From NCBI GenBank assembly GCA_016858145.1, contig JAEHOE010000213.1, positions 62,001 through 126,000 on the forward strand: DNA of 64,000 nt, in the 5' to 3' direction. This DNA is from Edaphochlamys debaryana. Its lineage: Eukaryota > Chlorophyta > Chlorophyceae > Chlamydomonadales. Below the pieces are notes generated by a model, which was not told the origin of the DNA, made no database searches, and was given only the letters and a program-made list of their open reading frames with translations. The position numbers were made by a program, and so were the translations under genes. Below, piece by piece: positions 55,140 to 64,000 of the stretch; position 1 is the stretch's first letter, and every line of letters starts with the position of its first letter.

Positions 55140-56190
55140 TATGGATACGTAACAATACGGATACGGCCTCTCGCTGCCCTACTAGTACGGCATACGGGGC
55201 GGGGGACCGGCCGGACAGCCGGGCGGGGGCCGGCGGAGGGGGGGTGGGGGCGGGTAACGTGGGTCCTGGCAGCGTAGTCAGGACGATGTCGGGGGGTGCA
55301 GCTGCCGACGTAGCCGCTGCCGCAACGCGCGAGGAGGAAGGCAGGGTGCCAGCAATGTGCATCGCCGAGGCAGGCTAACCTAGGGGCAGCCGCGCGCTCA
55401 ATCGGTACTTGCTTTCCTGGCTGCTGTCGGTGGCCCACGGACGGGCGGGGACACTCCCCTTGGCGGCTCCCTAGCTGAGGCTTCGTTGGTGATAGCCGTG
55501 GCTCACCGCCCTTGTGGGCTGCTGTTAGGGGGCACCCAGGCTTGCAGGCGGCAAGCCCGTGTGGTCGACCAGCCGGTCGGAGCGTTCTGCGCTTAGACCC
55601 CCTCGAAGGGGTCCCTCATTGTAACCACCGATGACTGGCTCCTGGCGTCGAGGCCCCCGGTGTTGTGCGTGCAGGCGACCGCCAGTCCCGCCAGAGCACG
55701 TTGGCCCACCTGTAACTTCAAGTGAAGCGCAGCAGGGTTGCACAATACGGCAGCGTACGGCAGCCCATACTGCCGCCTTGTACACGAGCGAATGCGCTCC
55801 GCGTTCACGAAGAAGCGCAGGGAATGCGAAGGGCATCGGCTACGGCGGAACGGACGGCTGAGCTGCCTACCGACGCACCCCAGCACCCCACCTTACCCCC
55901 CCCCCCTCCGCCGGCCCCCGTATCCGTATCATTTCGGGACTGATACGTATCGGCAACCCTGAAGCGCAGTGTCGTGTCAGCCTGTGGTGTTGCTAACTGC
56001 CGGCGGAGGGGGGCTCGGGGGTAACGTGGGTCCTGGCACGCTGCGCTCGTGTGGGCCGGCGGGCGGGGTGGGCTGGAGAACAAATCGCACCGAGGACCTG
56101 CCTGCACACCGTCCGGGGTTAAGGCTGCTATGCACGCGCTCGAGGATAAGGCGGCTGCGTGGGCTGCCGTACGCTGCCGGACAGCACGCA
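55140..56190. repeat. Island of direct and inverted repeats, possible mobile-element remnant
   Basis: GCCGGCGGAGGGG followed by GGTAACGTGGGTCCTGGCA occurs at about 55229-55271 and 55999-56038. A related inverted piece (GGATACGGGGGCCGGCGGAGG on minus) lies at 55891-55930 and matches the ATACGGATACGG area at about 55155. The segment at 55741-55790 is an imperfect inverted copy of 56136-56187, sharing the 19-bp core GGGCTGCCGTACGCTGCCG. No transposase is visible. Confidence 0.6.
55620..55624 (+). terminator. Candidate polyadenylation signal TGTAA for SEC8
   Basis: About 675 bp after the SEC8 stop; a second TGTAA stands at 55711-55715. Position only. Confidence 0.35.
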
Positions 56191-56585
56191 CAGAATACAC
56201 CGCAATATACCTCTGTAGTATGCCGTATTAGCAAGGAGGGGGCCATAATAGCAAGGAGGGGGCCGATTGCGTACTGGCGAAATGCAGCGGAGCAAGTAGA
56301 TCTAGCCTGCACAGCACACGTGCTGTCGGAGAGATTGGGGAGTGGTCTTCGGCAACCACAAGGGGAGAGCTGGGGAGCGAGGGTTGTTTGCACCTGAAAC
56401 CGCCGGCCATGCGCCCCTCGCATGCCGCCCCGCCCCCGGCTCTGGATCATCCATGGCCCGGAAGCCCTCCAGCAGGGTCTACGCAGCGCCGCACCGAGCA
56501 CGAGGAGCATGGCTTCAAACACAACCGCAGGCCCGCGCCTTGGATGCTTCCAGAAGACCCCCAACAGACCGCATTTTCCACAAGA

Positions 56586-56587
56586 CC

Positions 56588-56618
<31 letters not shown>

Positions 56619-56619
56619 A
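56586..56619. repeat. Poly-C run plus CA microsatellite
   Basis: About 19 C residues followed by seven or so CA units in the intergenic region. Confidence 0.9.
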
Positions 56620-56685
56620 GGCAGCCCGGGGCAACACGAGCAGCCCTGAACACACCTAAAGGAAATCCGCAACAGCGGCACAACA

Positions 56686-56690
56686 TTACA
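56686..56690 (-). terminator. Candidate polyadenylation signal TGTAA for the oxidoreductase gene
   Basis: TGTAA on minus at 56690-56686, with another at 56703-56699, about 1.1 kb beyond the stop. The 3' UTR would be long, so this is uncertain. Confidence 0.3.
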
Positions 56691-57793
56691 CTCTCACATT
56701 ACAACCCAAAAGCTCCCCCCCACACACTCACCCCCTTAGGTTCAATGAAGACAGAACGTAGTGAGCTCCACTCAGCTCTCCAGTCCCCCAGTATACACAC
56801 TCCTACACCGGCCAAAAAGGGCCACCGAGCATCGACCCATCCTTGAAGAGCCCTTGAAGACGGCCTACACGCGGCGGCTTGAGCCACACATTGGAAGGGC
56901 AGGGATCCATGATGTAGCGTTCATGGGCCCCCATCCCAAACTCGCGTAACGTTCATACGACCCGAATGTTCGGGCAGTAGCTAGCATACACATTCGAACA
57001 GCCCGAGCAATGGGTACACCACTGCAATAAAGCGATACACATTATAGTCGATCAAAGCCGCTGCCAGCATTGCCATAGCACATACATGGAACGGAGGGGG
57101 CTGATGACGCCGCCTCTACCTTCCATTCCCTCCTTTCCGTACCAATAAGGCACGCGAGCTCACACACCTCCTGACCTCCAGCAAGAGCCCCGACCCATGC
57201 GCATTCATAAACAGCCACTCCCTCCTTCCGCTGCTCGCCCACGGAGGCGGTCCCACCCCGGCCGTACTATGCCACACGCACTCTTCTCAGTTGCCGCCGT
57301 CGGCCTCTTTGCGGATACCTACAGCCCGCACAGCCCCCGCCCAACAAACAGCAGGGCTCCAATACTTCTACAGGCATCCGTCCCCCGGCAGCGGTAAGAG
57401 AGCTACGGGGAGGCGGCCCAACGCCCTGGCAACGCCGGAGCAAATTTGAGGTCGGCCCCGGCCCCGCTCTCCCCGCTCATGATAAACAGCTGCGGATCCT
57501 AGGCCGCCCTTGTCGGCCGCACCGCTATTGCAAATGGGCACCCCTTGACGGCACCGCCCACACCGCCCCCGCGCATTCGGTTTCCCCGCGCAGCAAACAG
57601 CAGGGTCTCTGGTGCCGTCCTAGGCATCCGTCCACCGTCCTCACCACCGCTCAATGAAGGCCGCCAAAGGCCCCCGGTACACCGCCGCGAAGTCCGCGAG
57701 GCTGCCGTCGGCCCCGCGCACCCCAACCGTTTATTCACGCAAGTTCGACCGTCGGCATCAGTGCGGCCGCGGCACCTCAGCTGCATTGCAGCT

Positions 57794-62030
<4,237 letters not shown>

Positions 62031-62454
62031 GGTTTCGGCCCTCGAGCTGGTGTAGGATGTGTTTTGGAGGCAGGTGCGTGCCTCGGTGCAGGTATGTGCC
62101 TATGAACCTTGAGACTGAGAGGTGAGTTATGGGGAAGCCCGGAGTGAGAGACCGACTCATGTGCTCGCTGTGGGCCTCATCGGCGACCTGCGACCTCCAT
62201 CTCGCCCAAAGAAGCGCGAACACAACACGATTCTCATATGCGACCCCTTACCCCAGCAGAAGCCGGGTACTTCTTTCCTACGCATTGTGCGCACGAGCGA
62301 GGCCTCCCGAGGAGAATCCGGCGCAGTTGCACCCTTCCTTTGCACCCCAGTCGATTACCGTCTGTGTGTGACCACATCATTATAGATGATACCTGAAGAC
62401 TACTGGGGTGGACGAAGGCCCGCGTGAGCGGCCTGGCACGCCCAGGGCTTGCGG
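62031..62454. other. Divergent promoter region between the oxidoreductase and the secreted-protein gene
   Basis: About 420 bp. CATTATAGATG near 62379-62389 lies about 70 bp before the plus-strand ATG at 62455 and could be a TATA-like element. No exon seen. Confidence 0.45.
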
Positions 62455-64000
62455 ATGAAGGCGCGGGCGATGCGGAGGCTACGCCTGGCGCTGCTCGTCT
62501 TAGCGACCGCCCTCGCATCGTGTCGTGCAGGTGTGGTGCGTCTCACGCGTTTAGCTGGTCCGGTCGCTTGGGTCGACTGCACCCTTTCCCGCCTCGTACC
62601 CCGCCTGCCCGTCGCACCCCGACGCCCCCTGGCCTGCCCACACCTTCCCGCAGCTCTTCCATTCCAGGGATTCGGTAGCGCCCCGAACATCACGGGGTTT
62701 GGTTCATCAAGCGGTCCGCAGGTGGTGATCAACGCCACCTCGATCGTTGTGTATGGCAACGGGCAGGACGTGTTTGACCCCTCTGCGCTACCCGGGACCG
62801 GCAATGAGCGCCTGTACGACACAGTGAAGCACATTGGCTTCCATGGTGAGGGCTGGGAGACAGCGGGGATTCACGGGAGCCGGCAGGTGGGAGGGGGCGT
62901 GGCGCGTGCACCCGCACTGGGACCGCCGCCTAATGTCACGGGCGCTGAGGCCTGGGTAGCTTGGACCGAACTGCACTGGACAGGAGGGCAAAGGACAGAG
63001 GCGAGTTTGTCACGCGTTTGAAGGGGCATAGGGACAGAGTAGGCGCTGCCTACATTCCAGCTTATCTTCGGGAAAGCTATTCGTGCTTTGGCCTTGCTCC
63101 AGGGCGCGTGCTCGGACTAGCCTGGGGCCTTGCCAGTAGCCCCTACGAGTCAGCGCTTGGGTGCCACAGGGCGCTTGGGGTGTCAGAGACAGGTTGAACT
63201 CGGCTGGCTTGAGGGCCGAGGGTGCTGAGGCTCAGCCCATATGCCCAGGGGGCCCCACGGCAGCTAATCCCCTCCCCTCCCCTCCCCTCCCCTCCCCTCC
63301 CTCCCCCTCCCCCTCCCCTCCCCTCCCCTCCCCTCCTCACCACCACCACCCTCCCCTCCCCTCCCCTCCCGTGCAGGGGTGGTGCTCCCGGCCCAGGGCC
63401 TGCCCTCCAACTGGACCGCCTTCGCCGCGCTGCGCTCGCTCACCATCGACTGCGCGCCCACGCCCGGCAGGGGCGGCGCCCCCCAGCGGGGGCTGGCGGC
63501 GGGGGCCCTGCTGGCCGCACGCGCTGGGGACCTGGTCGGCGGCGCCACGGCTTCCGGCTCCAACGCCAGTACCGGCTCTACGGGTCCCGGCTCCAACGCC
63601 AGCACCGGCAGCAGCAGCGGCAATGGCAGTAGCAACGGCAGCAGCAATAGCAGCAGCGGCGGCGTTGAGGGCGGTAGCAGCGGTGACAGTAGCGGTAGCG
63701 GCAGCAACGCCACGGGGGTGCTGTTCGGCAGCGACGTGCAGCTGGAGTCGGTGCGGCAGTTCGTGCTGTTCAAGGAGAACGTGAGCGTGCACGCGGTCAG
63801 CATCGTCAACTGCGGGATGCGGGTGAGGAGGGGGTGGCTGGGGTGGGGGAGGGGGCGGGGGTCTGAAGGAGGGGGCTGGAGTGGGAAAGCGGGGGCAAGG
63901 AAGTGGCGGATCAGGGCGTGGTGGCATGCAGCGGGCGAGGTGGATGTGGGGTGTGGCTAGCTGGGAGGCTTATTGTTGGGCTCGGTCGGTCGTAGGGGTG
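62455..64000 (+). CDS. Secreted Ser/Gly/Asn-rich protein, 5' part, cut by window end
   Basis: Exons: 62455-62530, 62654-62845 and 63377-63822, then a donor GTGAGG and intron or beyond to the window end. The start ATG is followed by basic residues and a hydrophobic core (L-A-L-L-V-L-A-T-A-L-A-S-C), a signal peptide. Phase favours the acceptor at 62653 (CGCAG|CTCTTCC), because the later CCAG|GGATTC would bring in a stop. The chain then has N-I-T-G-F-G, V-V-I-N-A-T-S-I-V-V-Y-G, S-L-T-I-D-C, a Ser/Gly/Asn run with several N-x-S/T sites, and F-K-E-N-V-S-V-H-A-V-S-I-V-N-C. The short beta-strand pieces spaced by Gly/Asn hint at a beta-helix or adhesive surface protein, but no family is recognised. 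Confidence 0.65.
63268..63336. repeat. CCCCT simple repeat in an intron
   Basis: CCCCT units with a few CCCCCT variants, just upstream of the exon-3 acceptor of the secreted-protein gene. Confidence 0.9.

Larger units (their letters stand above)
54947..57793. other. Convergent intergenic region with repeat island
   Basis: About 2.85 kb between the SEC8 stop and the oxidoreductase stop. I find no coding exons. It contains candidate poly(A) signals, a repeat island (about 55140-56190), and a C-run followed by a CA repeat (56586-56619). Confidence 0.6.

Noticed and set aside
62668..62700. CCAG|GGATTC as acceptor for exon 2 of the last secreted-protein gene
   Set aside because: With the phase left by exon 1 it runs into TAG at once; the acceptor at 62653 keeps the frame.

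Overview
The window reads as nuclear DNA of a GC-rich green alga, most likely a chlorophyte of the Chlamydomonas/Volvox type. The evidence is: many short GT-AG introns with C-rich acceptor tracts, codons ending almost always in G or C, long Ala/Gly/Pro/Ser inserts inside conserved eukaryotic proteins, and TGTAA polyadenylation motifs. I cannot name the species. I found no bacterial, viral or organellar genes. I built gene models by hand from splice sites and reading phase; unless noted, every exon join keeps frame.

Layout: (1) 1-1975, minus, partial: a protein with two Auto_anti-p27 (ZNRD2/SSSCA1-type) zinc ribbons. (2) 2563-8468, plus: a secreted protein of unknown function, 12 exons, 933 aa. 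(3) 10147-11924, minus: a Gly-rich repeat protein resembling a right-handed beta-helix, with a stop inside its last repeats; its 5' end is unresolved. (4) 12372-16386, minus: BUD13 (RES complex, splicing), 9 exons, 660 aa. (5) 17593-34101, plus: TRAPPC10/TRS130, 35 exons, 2,818 aa. (6) 35267-37572, plus: an unknown multi-pass membrane protein whose last exon carries an apparent frameshift from an 8-bp triplication. (7) 38145-42834, minus: a J-domain, zinc-finger and double CS-domain co-chaperone, 13 exons, 696 aa. (8) 43887-54946, plus: exocyst SEC8/EXOC4, 24 exons, 1,649 aa. (9) 57794-62030, minus: a Gfo/Idh/MocA-type oxidoreductase, 11 exons, 502 aa. (10) 62455 to beyond 64000, plus: the start of a secreted Ser/Gly/Asn-rich protein.

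The genes form no pathway cluster. TRAPPC10 and SEC8 both belong to membrane-tethering complexes (Golgi/endosome and plasma membrane), and BUD13 acts in splicing; this looks like ordinary eukaryotic gene order. Divergent pairs share upstream regions at 1976-2562, 16387-17592, 42835-43886 and 62031-62454. Convergent pairs meet at 8469-10146, 37573-38144 and 54947-57793.

The most unusual signal is not a gene. At least a dozen exon edges (donor or acceptor side) have a second, partly decayed copy 84-134 bp away inside the adjacent intron, in four different genes, plus two shorter-offset cases at gene 3' ends. Some copies are intact enough to act as in-frame alternative splice sites. Separately, a 58-bp block is nearly identical in introns of two unrelated genes (secreted gene 2 and SEC8), as expected of an introner-like or other mobile intronic repeat.
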